Position numbers and translations under genes: made by a program. Source: Enterobacter sp. ENT03 (lineage in GTDB: Bacteria; Pseudomonadota; Gammaproteobacteria; Enterobacterales; Enterobacteriaceae). Taken from it: 64,000 bases of DNA. The DNA lies in assembly GCF_019218745.1 (NCBI RefSeq), contig NZ_JAHUXA010000001.1:682001-746000 (forward strand), given 5' to 3'. This document shows, piece by piece, positions 28,724 to 38,925 of the stretch (its first letter is position 1; every line of letters starts with the position of its first letter). The notes under the pieces are model-generated. The model had not been told where the DNA came from, did not search any database, and saw only the letters and a list, made by a program, of their open reading frames with translations.

Positions 28724-30452
28724 TGACGCGATCCAGTTAAGCGGCCTGGTCAAACGCTTTGCCGGGATGGACAAGCCCGCCGTGGCGCGGCTGGACTGTG
28801 AGATCGCCTCCGGCTACGTCACCGGCCTTGTCGGGCCGGACGGCGCGGGCAAAACGACGCTGATGCGCATGCTGGCCGGGCTGATGAAACCCGATGAGGG
28901 CGAGGCGCGCGTGCTGGGCTTTGATCCGATCAAAGACGACCGGGCGCTGCACGCAGTGCTGGGCTATATGCCGCAAAAATTCGGCCTGTATGAAGATCTG
29001 ACGGTGATGGAAAACCTCAATCTGTATGCCGATCTGCGCAGCGTGACGGGCGATGCGCGCAAACAAACTTTCGCGCGGTTGCTGGAATTCACCGCGCTGG
29101 GTCCGTTCACCGGGCGGCTGGCGGGGAAACTCTCCGGCGGCATGAAGCAGAAACTGGGGCTGGCCTGTACGCTGGTGGGCGAGCCAAAAGTGCTGCTGCT
29201 CGACGAGCCTGGGGTCGGCGTCGATCCTATCTCCCGCCGGGAGCTGTGGCAGATGGTGCACGAACTGGCGGGCGACGGGATGCTGATCCTGTGGAGCACC
29301 TCCTATCTGGATGAAGCCGAACAGTGCCGCGATGTGCTGCTGATGAACGAAGGCGAGTTGCTGTATCAGGGCGAGCCGAAAGCGCTGACGCAGACCATCG
29401 CCGGACGCAGTTTTCTGCTGCACAGCCCGCAGGAAAATAACCGTCGTCTGTTGCAGCGCGCGCTGAAACTGCCGCAGGTGAGCGACGGCATGATCCAGGG
29501 CAAATCCGTGCGCCTGATCCTCAAAAAAGCGGCCACCGCCGATGACATTCGCCAGGCCCCCGGTATGCCGGAGATTGAGATCGCGGAAACCGCGCCGCGT
29601 TTTGAAGATGCGTTTATCGATCTGCTCGGCGGCGCGGGTGCGTCGGAATCGCCGCTCGGCGCTATTCTGCATACCGTTAACGGCAGTGCTGACGAAACGG
29701 TGATCGAGGCCCGACAACTGACCAAAAAATTCGGTGATTTCGCCGCCACCGATCATGTGGATTTCAGCGTGAAGCGCGGGGAGATCTTCGGGCTGCTCGG
29801 ACCGAACGGCGCCGGAAAATCCACCACCTTTAAAATGATGTGCGGATTGCTGGTCCCGACCTCCGGCAACGCGCTGGTGCTGGGCATGGATCTGAAAGTC
29901 AGCTCCGGCAAAGCGCGTCAGCATCTGGGCTATATGGCGCAAAAATTCTCGCTGTACGGCAACCTGAGCGTCGAGCAGAACCTGCGCTTTTTCTCCGGCG
30001 TCTATGGCCTGCGCGGGCGGGCGCAGGATGAGAAGATCAACCGCATGAGCGAGGCGTTCGGCCTGAAAAGCCTCGCCGGACAGGCCACGGACTCGCTGCC
30101 GCTCGGCTTTAAACAGCGGCTGGCGCTGGCCTGCTCGCTGATGCACGAGCCGGATATTCTGTTTCTGGATGAGCCAACCTCCGGCGTCGATCCCCTCACC
30201 CGCCGTGAATTCTGGCTGCACATTAACAGCATGGTGGAAAAAGGCGTCACCGTGATGGTGACCACGCACTTTATGGATGAAGCGGAATACTGCGATCGCA
30301 TTGGCCTGGTGTATCGCGGCAAGTTGATTGCCAGCGGCACGCCGGACGATCTCAAAGCGCAGGCCGCCGACGATGCACAGCCGGATCCAACCATGGAGCA
30401 GGCGTTTATTCGCTTGATCAACGACTGGGACGAGGAGCATACCCATGCGTAG
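28716..30452 (+). CDS. ybhF: YbhF, ABC exporter ATPase with two nucleotide-binding domains
   Basis: 578 residues, identical in length to E. coli YbhF. Two complete ABC domains: Walker [10 protein letters not shown] at 40-48 and GPNGAGKST at 362-370; signature LSGGMKQ in the first, PLGFKQ in the second; Walker [13 protein letters not shown] and [12 protein letters not shown]. The second signature is degenerate, as in E. coli. Works with permeases YbhS and YbhR and adaptor YbhG; E. coli work reports Na+(Li+)/H+ exchange and drug export. ATG 28716 matches the E. coli start; a longer frame upstream overlaps ybhG and is rejected. Confidence 0.93.
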   Translation: MNNDAIQLSGLVKRFAGMDKPAVARLDCEIASGYVTGLVGPDGAGKTTLMRMLAGLMKPDEGEARVLGFDPIKDDRALHAVLGYMPQKFGLYEDLTVMENLNLYADLRSVTGDARKQTFARLLEFTALGPFTGRLAGKLSGGMKQKLGLACTLVGEPKVLLLDEPGVGVDPISRRELWQMVHELAGDGMLILWSTSYLDEAEQCRDVLLMNEGELLYQGEPKALTQTIAGRSFLLHSPQENNRRLLQRALKLPQVSDGMIQGKSVRLILKKAATADDIRQAPGMPEIEIAETAPRFEDAFIDLLGGAGASESPLGAILHTVNGSADETVIEARQLTKKFGDFAATDHVDFSVKRGEIFGLLGPNGAGKSTTFKMMCGLLVPTSGNALVLGMDLKVSSGKARQHLGYMAQKFSLYGNLSVEQNLRFFSGVYGLRGRAQDEKINRMSEAFGLKSLAGQATDSLPLGFKQRLALACSLMHEPDILFLDEPTSGVDPLTRREFWLHINSMVEKGVTVMVTTHFMDEAEYCDRIGLVYRGKLIASGTPDDLKAQAADDAQPDPTMEQAFIRLINDWDEEHTHA

Positions 30453-31578
30453 TTCTGCGTTAAGCTGGCGGCGGGTGCGTGCGCTGTGCGTCAAAGAGAC
30501 GCGGCAAATCGTGCGCGATCCCAGCAGTTGGCTGATCGCCTTTGTCATTCCGCTGCTGTTGCTGTTTATCTTCGGTTACGGCATTAACCTTGATTCCAGC
30601 AAGCTGCGCGTCGGCGTACTGCTGGAGCAACGCAGCGAGGAGGCGCTGGATTTCACTCATGCGATGACCGGCTCCCCTTACATCGACGCCACCATCAGCA
30701 ACAGCCGCCCGCAGCTTATCGAAATGATGCAGGCCGGGCGCATTCGCGGGCTGGTGGTGATCCCGGTGGATTTCGCTGAAAAAATGGCGCGCCCCGGCGA
30801 TGAAGCGCCCATTCAGGTGATCACCGATGGGAGCGAGCCAAATACCGCCAACTTTGTGCAGGGCTATATGCAGGGCATCTGGCAGCTATGGCAGGCCCAG
30901 CGTGCCAGCGATCGCGGCGAGTCTTTTGAACCGCTGATCGACGTGCAGATGCGCTACTGGTTTAACCCGGCGGCCATCAGCCAGCATTTTATTATCCCCG
31001 GCGCGGTGACCATCATTATGACGGTGATCGGCGCGATCCTGACCTCACTGGTGGTGGCGCGGGAGTGGGAGCGCGGCACCATGGAGGCGCTGCTCTCCAC
31101 CGAGGTGACGCGCGGTGAGCTGCTGTTGTGCAAGCTCATCCCCTACTATTTTCTCGGCATGCTGGCGATGCTGCTGTGCATGCTGGTGTCGGTGTTCGTG
31201 CTGGGCGTGCCCTACCGCGGCTCGCTGCTGGTGCTGTTTCTGATCACCAGTCTGTTTTTACTGAGCACGCTCGGCATGGGGCTGCTGATTTCCACCATCA
31301 CCCGCAACCAGTTTAATGCTGCGCAGGTGGCGCTGAACGCCGCGTTTCTGCCGTCGGTGATGCTGTCCGGCTTTATTTTTCAGATCGACAGTATGCCCGC
31401 CGCCATTCGCATGGTGACCTACATTATTCCGGCGCGCTATTTCGCCAGCACGCTGCAAAGCCTGTTTCTGGCGGGAAATATCCCGACGGTGCTGGTGATC
31501 AATACGCTGTTTCTGGTCGCCTCGGCGGTGATGTTTATCGGCCTGACGTGGATGAAAACCAAACGGCGGCTGGATTGA
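30445..31578 (+). CDS. ybhS: YbhS, ABC-2 type permease
   Basis: 377 residues (E. coli 377). One TM near 20-45, a large extracytoplasmic domain to about 175, then five TM segments. The ABC-2 motif [22 protein letters not shown] near 200-220 couples to the ATPase. It overlaps ybhF by 8 bases. Paralogue and partner of YbhR; a repeat block of about 200 bases separates the two genes here. Confidence 0.93.
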   Translation: MRSSALSWRRVRALCVKETRQIVRDPSSWLIAFVIPLLLLFIFGYGINLDSSKLRVGVLLEQRSEEALDFTHAMTGSPYIDATISNSRPQLIEMMQAGRIRGLVVIPVDFAEKMARPGDEAPIQVITDGSEPNTANFVQGYMQGIWQLWQAQRASDRGESFEPLIDVQMRYWFNPAAISQHFIIPGAVTIIMTVIGAILTSLVVAREWERGTMEALLSTEVTRGELLLCKLIPYYFLGMLAMLLCMLVSVFVLGVPYRGSLLVLFLITSLFLLSTLGMGLLISTITRNQFNAAQVALNAAFLPSVMLSGFIFQIDSMPAAIRMVTYIIPARYFASTLQSLFLAGNIPTVLVINTLFLVASAVMFIGLTWMKTKRRLD

Positions 31579-31580
31579 CT

Positions 31581-31760
31581 TTGCCCGGTGGCGCTGCGCT
31601 TACCGGGCCTACGGGACTTAACGGACCTACGGGGCATGTAGGCCGGGCAAGACATCGTCGCCGCCCGGCGAAAATAACGGCCACGGTGCAATATTCAACG
31701 CCCGGCGGCACAGGCTTGCCGGGCCTACAGGTTGTAGGTCGGGATCGCTGCGCGATACCC
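31581..31760. repeat. BIME-like cluster of REP elements between ybhS and ybhR
   Basis: Several inverted REP units: GGTGGCGCTGCGCTTACCGG near 31588, TGTAGGCCGGGCAAG near 31636, CGCCCGGCGGCACAGG near 31700, and TGTAGGTCGGGAT near 31734. It lies inside the ybhGFSR transcript and separates two permease genes of one transporter. Confidence 0.8.
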
Positions 31761-31777
31761 GACATTAAGGAGATGCT

Positions 31778-32884
31778 ATGTTTCACCGACTCTGGACGCT
31801 GATCCGTAAAGAGCTGCAATCGCTGCTGCGCGAGCCGCAAACCCGCGCCATTCTGGTGCTGCCGGTGTTGATCCAGGTGCTGCTGTTTCCCTTTGCCGCC
31901 ACGCTGGAGGTCACCAACGCCACCGTTGCCATCTATAACGAGGACAACGGCAAACATGCCATTGAGCTGACCCAGCGCTTTGCGCGGGCGAAAGCCTTTA
32001 CGCACGTCATCATGCTCGCCAGCCCGCAGGAGATTAAGCCAACCATTGACCAGCAAAAAGCGCTGCTGCTGGTGCGCTTCCCGGCAGATTTCTCCCGTAA
32101 TCTTGATACGTTCCAGCCCGCGCCGATGCAGTTGATCCTGGATGGACGTAACTCGAACAGCGCGCAGATCGCCGCCAACTATTTGCAGCAGATCGTCAAA
32201 GATTATCAGCAGGAGTTGCTGGGGGATAAGCCAAAACCAAACAACAGCGAACTGGTGGTGCGCAACTGGTATAACCCGAACCTCGATTACAAATGGTTTG
32301 TTGTGCCATCGTTGATTGCGATGATCACCACCATTGGCGTGATGATTGTCACCTCGCTGTCGGTGGCGCGCGAGCGGGAACAGGGCACGCTGGATCAGCT
32401 GCTGGTGTCGCCGCTGGCCACCTGGCAGATCTTCGTTGGCAAAGCAGTACCGGCGTTAATCGTCGCCACCTTCCAGGCGACTATCGTGCTCGGCATCGGT
32501 ATTTTTGCCTATCAGATCCCCTTTGCCGGATCGCTGCTGCTGTTTTATTTCACCATGGTGATTTACGGGCTGTCGCTGGTAGGCTTCGGGCTGTTGATTT
32601 CGTCGCTGTGCGCCACCCAGCAGCAGGCGTTTATCGGCGTGTTCGTGTTTATGATGCCGGCGATTTTGCTCTCCGGCTATGTGTCGCCGGTGGAGAACAT
32701 GCCGATCTGGTTACAGAATCTGACGTGGGTGAATCCGATCCGCCATTTCACCGACATTACCAAGCAAATTTATCTCAAGGATGCGAGTCTGGGGATCGTG
32801 TGGGGAAGTTTGTGGCCGTTACTGGTGATAACGGCCACGACAGGTTCAGCGGCGTACGCGATGTTTCGTCGTAAAGTGGCCTGA
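31778..32884 (+). CDS. ybhR: YbhR, ABC-2 type permease
   Basis: 368 residues (E. coli 368). Same layout as YbhS: a TM segment near 20-40, a large extracytoplasmic loop with [18 protein letters not shown], then five TM segments with the motif [23 protein letters not shown] near 195-217. Ribosome site AAGGAG precedes the ATG. The last 39 bases overlap the end of the convergent ybhQ gene. Confidence 0.93.
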   Translation: MFHRLWTLIRKELQSLLREPQTRAILVLPVLIQVLLFPFAATLEVTNATVAIYNEDNGKHAIELTQRFARAKAFTHVIMLASPQEIKPTIDQQKALLLVRFPADFSRNLDTFQPAPMQLILDGRNSNSAQIAANYLQQIVKDYQQELLGDKPKPNNSELVVRNWYNPNLDYKWFVVPSLIAMITTIGVMIVTSLSVAREREQGTLDQLLVSPLATWQIFVGKAVPALIVATFQATIVLGIGIFAYQIPFAGSLLLFYFTMVIYGLSLVGFGLLISSLCATQQQAFIGVFVFMMPAILLSGYVSPVENMPIWLQNLTWVNPIRHFTDITKQIYLKDASLGIVWGSLWPLLVITATTGSAAYAMFRRKVA

Positions 32885-33256
32885 TGTTTTATCTTTCATC
32901 AGCAGCGAAATGATGGCGGGACCGGCAAGGATCACCACGCCCGCCAGCGCCAGCAGCAGGTTATTTTGCAGCACGCGGGAGAGCAGCCACAGCACGATCA
33001 TGGCCGCGCCAAAATACCAGGTGGTGGTCAGCTCTTCGAGGAAATCGCCCATTTCGCGCCACTTTGCTTCGTGGTGACGTTGCAGGGCCAGCATCAGGAT
33101 CACCGTGACGCCATAAACCACGCACAACCCCAGGCCGACATGCACCAGCGCCTTGCTCATCCAGCCCATAACCAGCACTGCGACGACCATTAAATGCAAC
33201 ACAATCTGCCAGCAACTTAAGCCTGTTGCGACACGAATACGTTGTTGCCATCTCAT
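32846..33256 (-). CDS. ybhQ: YbhQ, inner-membrane protein
   Basis: 136 residues, same as E. coli YbhQ, with four hydrophobic segments (about 15-37, 40-58, 78-95, 98-115) and a basic tail ending KHRVRR. Function is unknown. The final 13 codons lie on the complementary strand of the ybhR end, so the two proteins constrain each other's sequence there. Confidence 0.9.
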   Translation of the reverse strand: MRWQQRIRVATGLSCWQIVLHLMVVAVLVMGWMSKALVHVGLGLCVVYGVTVILMLALQRHHEAKWREMGDFLEELTTTWYFGAAMIVLWLLSRVLQNNLLLALAGVVILAGPAIISLLMKDKTSGHFTTKHRVRR

Positions 33257-33389
33257 GGCTTATCTCCTTAACGGATATTTAACTGTATTGAGAGTACCGG
33301 ACTTTACGGAAAAATCCGTAAGGCCGCATCTTTTTGTGACAAGGACTACACTTTATTTTCATCAGGATAGTGACGCGGGAAGGATAAAA

Positions 33390-34151
33390 ATGACGCAACA
33401 AACCCGACAGTTTTCTTTGAAAGTGCTCACCATTAATACGCACAAGGGCTTCACAACATTTAATAAACGCTTCATTTTGCCTGAGTTGCGCGATGCGGTG
33501 CGCACCGTCAGCGCGGATATTGTCTGTTTGCAGGAAGTGATGGGCGCCCACGAAGTGCACCCCCTGCACGTCGAGAACTGGCCGGACACCACGCACTATG
33601 AATTTCTCGCTGACACCATGTGGAGCGACTTTGCCTATGGTCGTAACGCCGTCTACCCTGAAGGGCACCACGGCAACGCCGTGCTGTCGCGCTATCCGAT
33701 AGAACATTATGAGAATCGTGATGTGTCGGTGGAAGGCAGCGAGAACCGCGGTCTGCTCTATTGCCGCATTGCGCCGCCGCAGTATGACCGGCCAATCCAT
33801 GTGATTTGCGTCCATCTGGGCCTGCGCGAGGCGCACCGGCAGGCGCAGCTGGATATGCTGGCCGAATGGGTAAATTCATTCCCTGAGGGGGAGCCGGTAC
33901 TGGTGGCGGGGGATTTTAACGACTGGCTGCAAAAAGCCAATCGCCCCCTGCAGACCAAGGCCGGGCTGGAGGAGATTTTTACGCGGGCGCACGGGCGTCC
34001 GGCGCGCACTTTCCCGGTCAGTTTCCCGGTGCTACGTCTTGATCGTATTTATGTGAAGAATGCCAGTGCCAGCGCGCCCACGGCGCTTCCGCTGCGCAAC
34101 TGGCGTCATTTGTCCGATCATGCGCCACTGAGCGCGGAGATCCATTTATGA
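33390..34151 (+). CDS. ybhP: YbhP, endonuclease/exonuclease/phosphatase-family protein
   Basis: 253 residues (E. coli 253). DNase I-like fold: LTINTHKGF near 12-20, [13 protein letters not shown] (the metal-binding Glu), [30 protein letters not shown], and [10 protein letters not shown] at the end. Substrate not established; position before clsB suggests a link to phospholipid metabolism. ATG 33390 follows AAGGATAA and matches the E. coli N-terminus. Overlaps clsB by four bases. Confidence 0.92.
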   Translation: MTQQTRQFSLKVLTINTHKGFTTFNKRFILPELRDAVRTVSADIVCLQEVMGAHEVHPLHVENWPDTTHYEFLADTMWSDFAYGRNAVYPEGHHGNAVLSRYPIEHYENRDVSVEGSENRGLLYCRIAPPQYDRPIHVICVHLGLREAHRQAQLDMLAEWVNSFPEGEPVLVAGDFNDWLQKANRPLQTKAGLEEIFTRAHGRPARTFPVSFPVLRLDRIYVKNASASAPTALPLRNWRHLSDHAPLSAEIHL

Positions 34152-35395
34152 AATGTGGCTGGCGAGATGGAAACCGTATCCAGCTTCTGGAAAACGGCGA
34201 CGAATATTATCCGGCAGTGTTTGAGGCGATCGATCATGCACAGCGCAAAGTGATCCTTGAAACCTTTATCTGGTTTGAAGATGACGTCGGCAAGCAGTTG
34301 CATGCGGTGATCCTGCGTGCGGCGCAGCGCGGCGTGGATGTGGAAGTGTTACTGGACGGCTACGGCTCACCGGATCTGAGCGATGAATTTGTCAGTCAGC
34401 TCACCTCGGCGGGCGTAGTGTTCCGCTATTACGATCCGCGTCCACCGCTGATGGGGATGCGCACCAATGTATTCCGCCGTATGCATCGCAAGATTGTGGT
34501 GATCGACAATACCATCGCCTTTGTTGGCGGCATTAACTACTCCGCCGAGCATATGTCCGATTACGGGCCGGAAGCCAAACAAGATTATGCGGTGCGGGTG
34601 GAAGGCCCGGTGGTGCTGGATATTCTGCAATTTGAGCTGGAAAACCTGCCGCAGAACGCACAAACCCGCCGCTGGTGGCGGCAGCGTCGTCGTCATCTGG
34701 CGGAAGAAAACCGCACGCCAGGCGAAGCGCAGGCGCTGTTTGTCTGGCGCGATAACGACGATCACCGGGACGACATTGAGCGGCACTATCTGAAGATGCT
34801 CGCTAATGCCAAACGCGAAGTGATTATCGCCAACGCCTATTTCTTCCCTGGCTACCGTCTGCTGCACGCCATGCGCAATGCGGCCCGGCGCGGCGTGCGG
34901 GTGAAGCTGATCGTGCAGGGTGAACCGGATATGCCGATAGTGAAAGTGGGCGCGGAACTGCTGTACAACTACCTGCTGAAAGGCGGTGTGCAGGTGTACG
35001 AGTACCGTCGTCGACCGCTGCACGGCAAAGTGGCGCTGATGGACGACCACTGGGCCACCGTTGGCTCCAGCAACCTCGATCCGCTCAGCCTGTCGCTGAA
35101 TCTGGAAGCGAATCTGATCATTCATGACCGCGAGTTCAACCAGACGCTGCGCGAAAATCTTCACGCGATTATCGCCAATGACTGTCAGCGCGTGGATGAA
35201 ACCATGGCACCGAAACGCACCTGGTGGAATCTGGCCATTAACGTGGTGGTGTTCCACTTCCTGCGTAAATTCCCGGCACTGGTAGGCTGGTTACCAGCCC
35301 ATACGCCACGGCTGGCGCAGGTGCCTGCGCCGGTACAACCGGAAATCGAAACGCAGGATCGCGTCACTCCCGAAAACTCTGAGGTAAAACCCTGA
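34148..35395 (+). CDS. clsB: ClsB, cardiolipin synthase B
   Basis: Phospholipase D superfamily enzyme of 415 residues (E. coli 413) that makes cardiolipin, and in E. coli also phosphatidylglycerol, at the inner membrane. Both HxK-x4-D catalytic motifs are intact: H113/K115/D120 (HRKIVVID) and H292/K294/D299 (HGKVALMD). It is coupled by short overlaps to ybhP upstream and to ybhN downstream (one shared base). Confidence 0.94.
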   Translation: MKCGWRDGNRIQLLENGDEYYPAVFEAIDHAQRKVILETFIWFEDDVGKQLHAVILRAAQRGVDVEVLLDGYGSPDLSDEFVSQLTSAGVVFRYYDPRPPLMGMRTNVFRRMHRKIVVIDNTIAFVGGINYSAEHMSDYGPEAKQDYAVRVEGPVVLDILQFELENLPQNAQTRRWWRQRRRHLAEENRTPGEAQALFVWRDNDDHRDDIERHYLKMLANAKREVIIANAYFFPGYRLLHAMRNAARRGVRVKLIVQGEPDMPIVKVGAELLYNYLLKGGVQVYEYRRRPLHGKVALMDDHWATVGSSNLDPLSLSLNLEANLIIHDREFNQTLRENLHAIIANDCQRVDETMAPKRTWWNLAINVVVFHFLRKFPALVGWLPAHTPRLAQVPAPVQPEIETQDRVTPENSEVKP

Positions 35396-36357
35396 TGGCA
35401 AAATCGCATCCGAAGTGGCGCATTGCCAAAAAAATCCTCACATGGGTGTTTTTTATCGCCATGGCGGTCCTGCTGGTGGTGTATGCCCGCACGGTGAACT
35501 GGGAAGATGTCTGGGAGGTGATCCGCAACTATAACCGCAGCACGTTGCTGATTGCGCTGGGGCTGGTGGTAGTGAGCTATCTGCTGTACGGCTGTTACGA
35601 TCTGCTGGCGCGCACCTACTGCGGGCATAAGCTGGCAGCGCGGCAGGTGATGCTGGTGTCGTTTATCTGCTATGCCTTTAACCTGACGTTAAGCACCTGG
35701 GTCGGCGGCATTGGTATGCGCTACCGGCTCTATTCCCGGCTGGGGCTGCCGGGCAGCACTATCACCCGTATTTTCTCACTGAGTATCACCACTAACTGGC
35801 TGGGCTATATCCTGCTGGGCGGCATTATCTTTACCTTCGGCGTGGTGGAGCTGCCGGCGCACTGGTATATCGACGAAGGGACGCTGCGCATTGCCGGCAT
35901 CGTGCTGCTGGCGTTTATCGCGGTGTATATGTGGTTCTGCGCTTTTGCCAAACGTCGTCATGCCACCATTAAAGGGCAGAAGCTGGTGCTGCCCTCCTGG
36001 AAGTTTGCGCTGGCACAGATGGCGATCTCCAGCGCTAACTGGATGGCGATGGGGGCCATCATCTGGCTGTTGCTGGGCCAGGAAGTGAACTATTTCTTCG
36101 TGCTGGGGGTGCTGCTGGTGAGCAGCATCGCCGGGGTGATCGTGCATATCCCGGCGGGTATCGGCGTGCTGGAAGCGGTGTTTATTGCGCTGCTGGCGGG
36201 GGAACATACGACAAAAGGGGCTATTATCGCCGCCCTGCTCGCTTACCGTATGCTGTATTACTTTATTCCGCTGCTGCTGGCGCTGGTGTCTTATCTGCTG
36301 CTGGAAGGTCGGGCGAAGAAGTTGCGTGCGAAAAACGAGAAGGCGATGGCGAAGTAA
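35395..36357 (+). CDS. ybhN: YbhN, UPF0104/lysyltransferase-like membrane protein
   Basis: 320 residues (E. coli 318) with about eight TM segments. It belongs to the family that includes the flippase domain of MprF; visible motifs are TWVGGIGMRYRLYSRLGL near 101-118 and HIPAGIGVLEAVFIALL near 250-266. Function in Enterobacteriaceae is not settled. Operon with ybhP and clsB supports a role with phospholipids. Confidence 0.9.
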   Translation: MAKSHPKWRIAKKILTWVFFIAMAVLLVVYARTVNWEDVWEVIRNYNRSTLLIALGLVVVSYLLYGCYDLLARTYCGHKLAARQVMLVSFICYAFNLTLSTWVGGIGMRYRLYSRLGLPGSTITRIFSLSITTNWLGYILLGGIIFTFGVVELPAHWYIDEGTLRIAGIVLLAFIAVYMWFCAFAKRRHATIKGQKLVLPSWKFALAQMAISSANWMAMGAIIWLLLGQEVNYFFVLGVLLVSSIAGVIVHIPAGIGVLEAVFIALLAGEHTTKGAIIAALLAYRMLYYFIPLLLALVSYLLLEGRAKKLRAKNEKAMAK

Positions 36358-36365
36358 GCGATTTA

Positions 36366-36437
36366 GTGCCGGGTGGCGCTGCGCTTACCGGGCCTACGCG
36401 CTCTGTAGGCCGGGCAAACAACGTGCCGCCCGGCACT
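36366..36437. repeat. REP pair between ybhN and ybhL
   Basis: GCCGGGTGGCGCTGCGCTTA at 36368 followed by an inverted unit TGTAGGCCGGGCAAAC. Lies between convergent genes, where E. coli carries ybhM; no remnant of ybhM is visible. Confidence 0.8.
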
Positions 36438-36444
36438 GTTATTA

Positions 36445-37149
36445 TCAGCGGCGGTTGCCGAAAATGCGCAACAGCATCAGGAACAGGTTTATAAAGTCCA
36501 GATACAGTGTCAGCGCACCGAGGATCGAATAACGACGCAGGTTAGTGCTGTCGCGGGTGTCGATATTCTCGCCGATATTTTTCAGTTTCTGCGTGTCATA
36601 GGCCGTCAGCCCCACAAACACAATCACCCCGATATAGGTCACTGCCCACATCAGCGCTTCGCTTTTCAGCCAGAAGTTGACGAGCGAAGCCAGCACGATC
36701 CCAATCAGCGCCATAAACAGCATATTACCGAAGCCACTTAAATCGCGCTTCGTGGTGTAACCGTAGAGGCTCATCGCACCAAACATCCCGCCGGCCACCA
36801 CAAAGGTACTGGCGATAGAGGAGTAAGTGTAGACGAGGAAAATACTGGAAATGGTCAGCCCGGTCAGCGCCGAATAGAGCATAAACAGCGTGGTGGCCAT
36901 CCCGGCACTCAGACGATGCACCATGCCGGAAAGTACAAACACCAGCGCCAGTTGCGCGATCACCAGTCCGAAGAAGGTGATTTTGCTGGAGAAGACAAAC
37001 ATCATTACCGCCGGGGTATTCGCGGAATACCAGGCGATAAAGGCGGTCAACAGCAGACCGCAGGTCATCCAGCCATACACCTGTGCCATATAGGTTTGCA
37101 GACCGCCGCGCGCCTCGACAATCGAGCCGCTTCGTGGGTATCTGTCCAT
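36445..37149 (-). CDS. ybhL: YbhL, Bax inhibitor-1 family membrane protein
   Basis: 234 residues (E. coli 234), seven TM segments, UPF0005/TMBIM family of pH-sensitive Ca2+-leak-like proteins. Hallmarks are TYMAQVYGWMTCGLLLTA near 19-36, YGYTTKRDLSGFGNML, and GLTAYDTQKLKN with the conserved Asp near 190. The ATG at 37149 follows AGGAGTTAATC; an upstream frame continues through the moa intergenic region and is not credible. Function unknown. Confidence 0.93.
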   Translation of the reverse strand: MDRYPRSGSIVEARGGLQTYMAQVYGWMTCGLLLTAFIAWYSANTPAVMMFVFSSKITFFGLVIAQLALVFVLSGMVHRLSAGMATTLFMLYSALTGLTISSIFLVYTYSSIASTFVVAGGMFGAMSLYGYTTKRDLSGFGNMLFMALIGIVLASLVNFWLKSEALMWAVTYIGVIVFVGLTAYDTQKLKNIGENIDTRDSTNLRRYSILGALTLYLDFINLFLMLLRIFGNRR

Positions 37150-37207
37150 GATTAACTCCTGATTAAGTGAAGAGAATATAAGGGTAACACATCCCTGCGA
37201 AAGCGGC

Positions 37208-37660
37208 TCACCAGCGGTCGGCCGCCTGCTTATCGCTGTCCCGTGCATCCACCCAGCGGCTGCCTTCCGGCGTGGCTTCACGCTTCCAGAACGGCGCGCG
37301 GGTTTTCAGATAATCCATAATAAACTGTGCCGCTTCAAAGGCAGAGCTACGGTGCGCGCCGGTGACGCCGACAAAAACGATTTCGTCGCCGGGCCATAAT
37401 TCCCCGATGCGATGAATGACGGAAACCCGTTGCAGCGGCCAGCGCGCGCGGGCGTCACTGACGATCTCCGCGAGGGCTTTCTCGGTCATGCCGGGATAGT
37501 GTTCGAGGGTCAGCGCGCTGACGCTGTCGCCCAGATTGTGGTTACGCACTTTGCCGGTGAAGGTGACGACCGCGCCGTCCTCATCGCAGGCAGCCAGCCA
37601 CTGGTATTCGTCGCCGACGCTGAAATTGTCATGACCGACGCGGATGCGGGTATTTTCCAT
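37208..37660 (-). CDS. moaE: MoaE, molybdopterin synthase catalytic subunit
   Basis: 150 residues, as in E. coli. Converts precursor Z (cPMP) to molybdopterin using sulfur carried by MoaD. Landmarks are GAVVTFTGKVRNHN near 29-42, VIHRIGELWPGD, GVTGAHRSSAFEAAQFIMDYLKT region (His/Arg active-site pocket) and the catalytic lysines in PFWKRE. Last gene of moaABCDE; four bases separate it from moaD. Confidence 0.95.
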   Translation of the reverse strand: MENTRIRVGHDNFSVGDEYQWLAACDEDGAVVTFTGKVRNHNLGDSVSALTLEHYPGMTEKALAEIVSDARARWPLQRVSVIHRIGELWPGDEIVFVGVTGAHRSSAFEAAQFIMDYLKTRAPFWKREATPEGSRWVDARDSDKQAADRW

Positions 37661-37664
37661 CGGT

Positions 37665-37910
37665 TTATCCTCCGGTTACCGGCGGGAAGAAAGCCACTTC
37701 GTCGCCGTCGCGCAGCGGATGATCAAAGGCCACCAGCGTCTGATTGACCGCCGCCAGCAGCTTGCCGGATTCCAGCGCCAGCGCCCAGCGATCGCTTTTC
37801 GCCGCCAGCGCCGCGCGCAGATGCTCCACGTTCTCGAACGCGGCGTCAACCTCCAGCCCGTCGCAGGCCACCAGTTCGCGCACCTGCGCAAAAAACAGCA
37901 CCTTAATCAT
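37665..37910 (-). CDS. moaD: MoaD, molybdopterin synthase sulfur-carrier subunit
   Basis: 81 residues, ubiquitin-like fold, ending in the essential Gly-Gly (FPPVTGG) that becomes the thiocarboxylate. Starts [13 protein letters not shown] at 37910; a longer frame is ignored because this start matches E. coli. Overlaps the end of moaC by 8 bases. Confidence 0.95.
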   Translation of the reverse strand: MIKVLFFAQVRELVACDGLEVDAAFENVEHLRAALAAKSDRWALALESGKLLAAVNQTLVAFDHPLRDGDEVAFFPPVTGG

Positions 37911-38388
37911 CGCTTGCCACCCTGAAATCCCCAGATTTACCGCCGCTTTTCGCCAGCAGGCGCAGCGGGCCAATGACCATATCTTTCTGCACGGCTTTGC
38001 ACATGTCGTAAATGGTCAGCGCCGCCACGGAGGCCGCGGTCAGCGCTTCCATTTCGACGCCGGTTTTCCCGGTCAGCCGGCAGAGAGATTCAATGCGCAC
38101 GCGGTGATGTTCAGGTTCGGCGCGCAGATTCACTTCCACTTTGCTAAGCATCAGCGGGTGGCACAGCGGGATCAGATCCCATGTACGTTTGGCGGCCTGG
38201 ATCCCCGCGATGCGGGCGGTGGCAAACACATCGCCTTTGTGATGGCTGCCGTCGATGATCATCTGTAACGTTTCCGGGCGCATGGTGACAAAGGCTTCGG
38301 CGCGCGCTTCACGCACGGTTTCGGCTTTGCCTGACACATCCACCATATGCGCTTCGCCTGCGGCGTTAATGTGGGTTAACTGAGACAT
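37903..38388 (-). CDS. moaC: MoaC, cyclic pyranopterin monophosphate synthase
   Basis: 161 residues, as in E. coli. Converts the MoaA product 3',8-cyclo-dihydroGTP to cPMP. Conserved segments are [36 protein letters not shown] (substrate-binding Cys-His), and [22 protein letters not shown] with the catalytic Lys/Asp region. Three bases separate it from moaB. Confidence 0.95.
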   Translation of the reverse strand: MSQLTHINAAGEAHMVDVSGKAETVREARAEAFVTMRPETLQMIIDGSHHKGDVFATARIAGIQAAKRTWDLIPLCHPLMLSKVEVNLRAEPEHHRVRIESLCRLTGKTGVEMEALTAASVAALTIYDMCKAVQKDMVIGPLRLLAKSGGKSGDFRVASDD

Positions 38389-38391
38389 GGT

Positions 38392-38904
38392 TTATTTCTT
38401 TAAATGAGGGTGAAAATTACACGGCCGGGTGCGGGCGTCGAGCTGCGGGGCAATGATATTTTCCCACGCGGTGCGGCAGGCTTTTGTCGAGCCGGGCATG
38501 GCGAAAATCAGCGTTTTATTGGCGATGCCTGCGATAGCACGGGATTGCAGCGTCGAGGTGCCAATCTCTTCAAAAGAGAGCATACGGAACACTTCCCCGA
38601 AGCCTTCCACTTCGCGGTCGAACAGCGGCAGCAGCGCTTCAGGAGCCTGATCGCCATCGGTCAGCCCGGTACCGCCGGTGATCAGCACCACCTGCACATC
38701 GTCTGCGGCGATCCACACGGAAACCTGCGCGCGAATGGCGTAGCGGTTCTCTTTGACAATCGCTTTATCAACGATGTGATGCCCCACTTCCTGCGCGGCA
38801 TCGCGCAGATAGTGGCCGGAGGTATCATCCTCTTCGGTGCGACGGCTGGTGACGGTTAAAATAGCGATACGGGTCGGGATAAAGTCTGCACTGACCTGAC
38901 TCAT
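38392..38904 (-). CDS. moaB: MoaB, molybdenum cofactor biosynthesis protein B
   Basis: 170 residues (E. coli 170), MoaB/MogA fold of molybdopterin adenylyltransferases. VLITGGTGLTDGDQAPEAL near 74-92 is the pterin-binding loop, and FAMPGSTKACRTAWENI near 134-150 follows. E. coli MoaB is dispensable for cofactor synthesis; MogA does the adenylation there. Part of the moa operon. Confidence 0.94.
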   Translation of the reverse strand: MSQVSADFIPTRIAILTVTSRRTEEDDTSGHYLRDAAQEVGHHIVDKAIVKENRYAIRAQVSVWIAADDVQVVLITGGTGLTDGDQAPEALLPLFDREVEGFGEVFRMLSFEEIGTSTLQSRAIAGIANKTLIFAMPGSTKACRTAWENIIAPQLDARTRPCNFHPHLKK

Positions 38905-38925
38905 GAGAAATCTCCTTATTCGGTG

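Noticed and set aside
28737-30548. Long (about 600-codon) open frame antisense to ybhF and the start of ybhS
   Set aside because: Composition (many His, Gln, Arg) is typical of GC-rich antisense shadow frames; the plus strand encodes well-conserved YbhF and YbhS.
33153-33389. N-terminal extension of ybhP
   Set aside because: Overlaps ybhQ in antisense; E. coli YbhP begins at the position used here, with a ribosome site.
34367-35257. About 300-codon minus-strand frame opposite clsB
   Set aside because: Shadow of clsB; both HKD motifs are on the plus strand.
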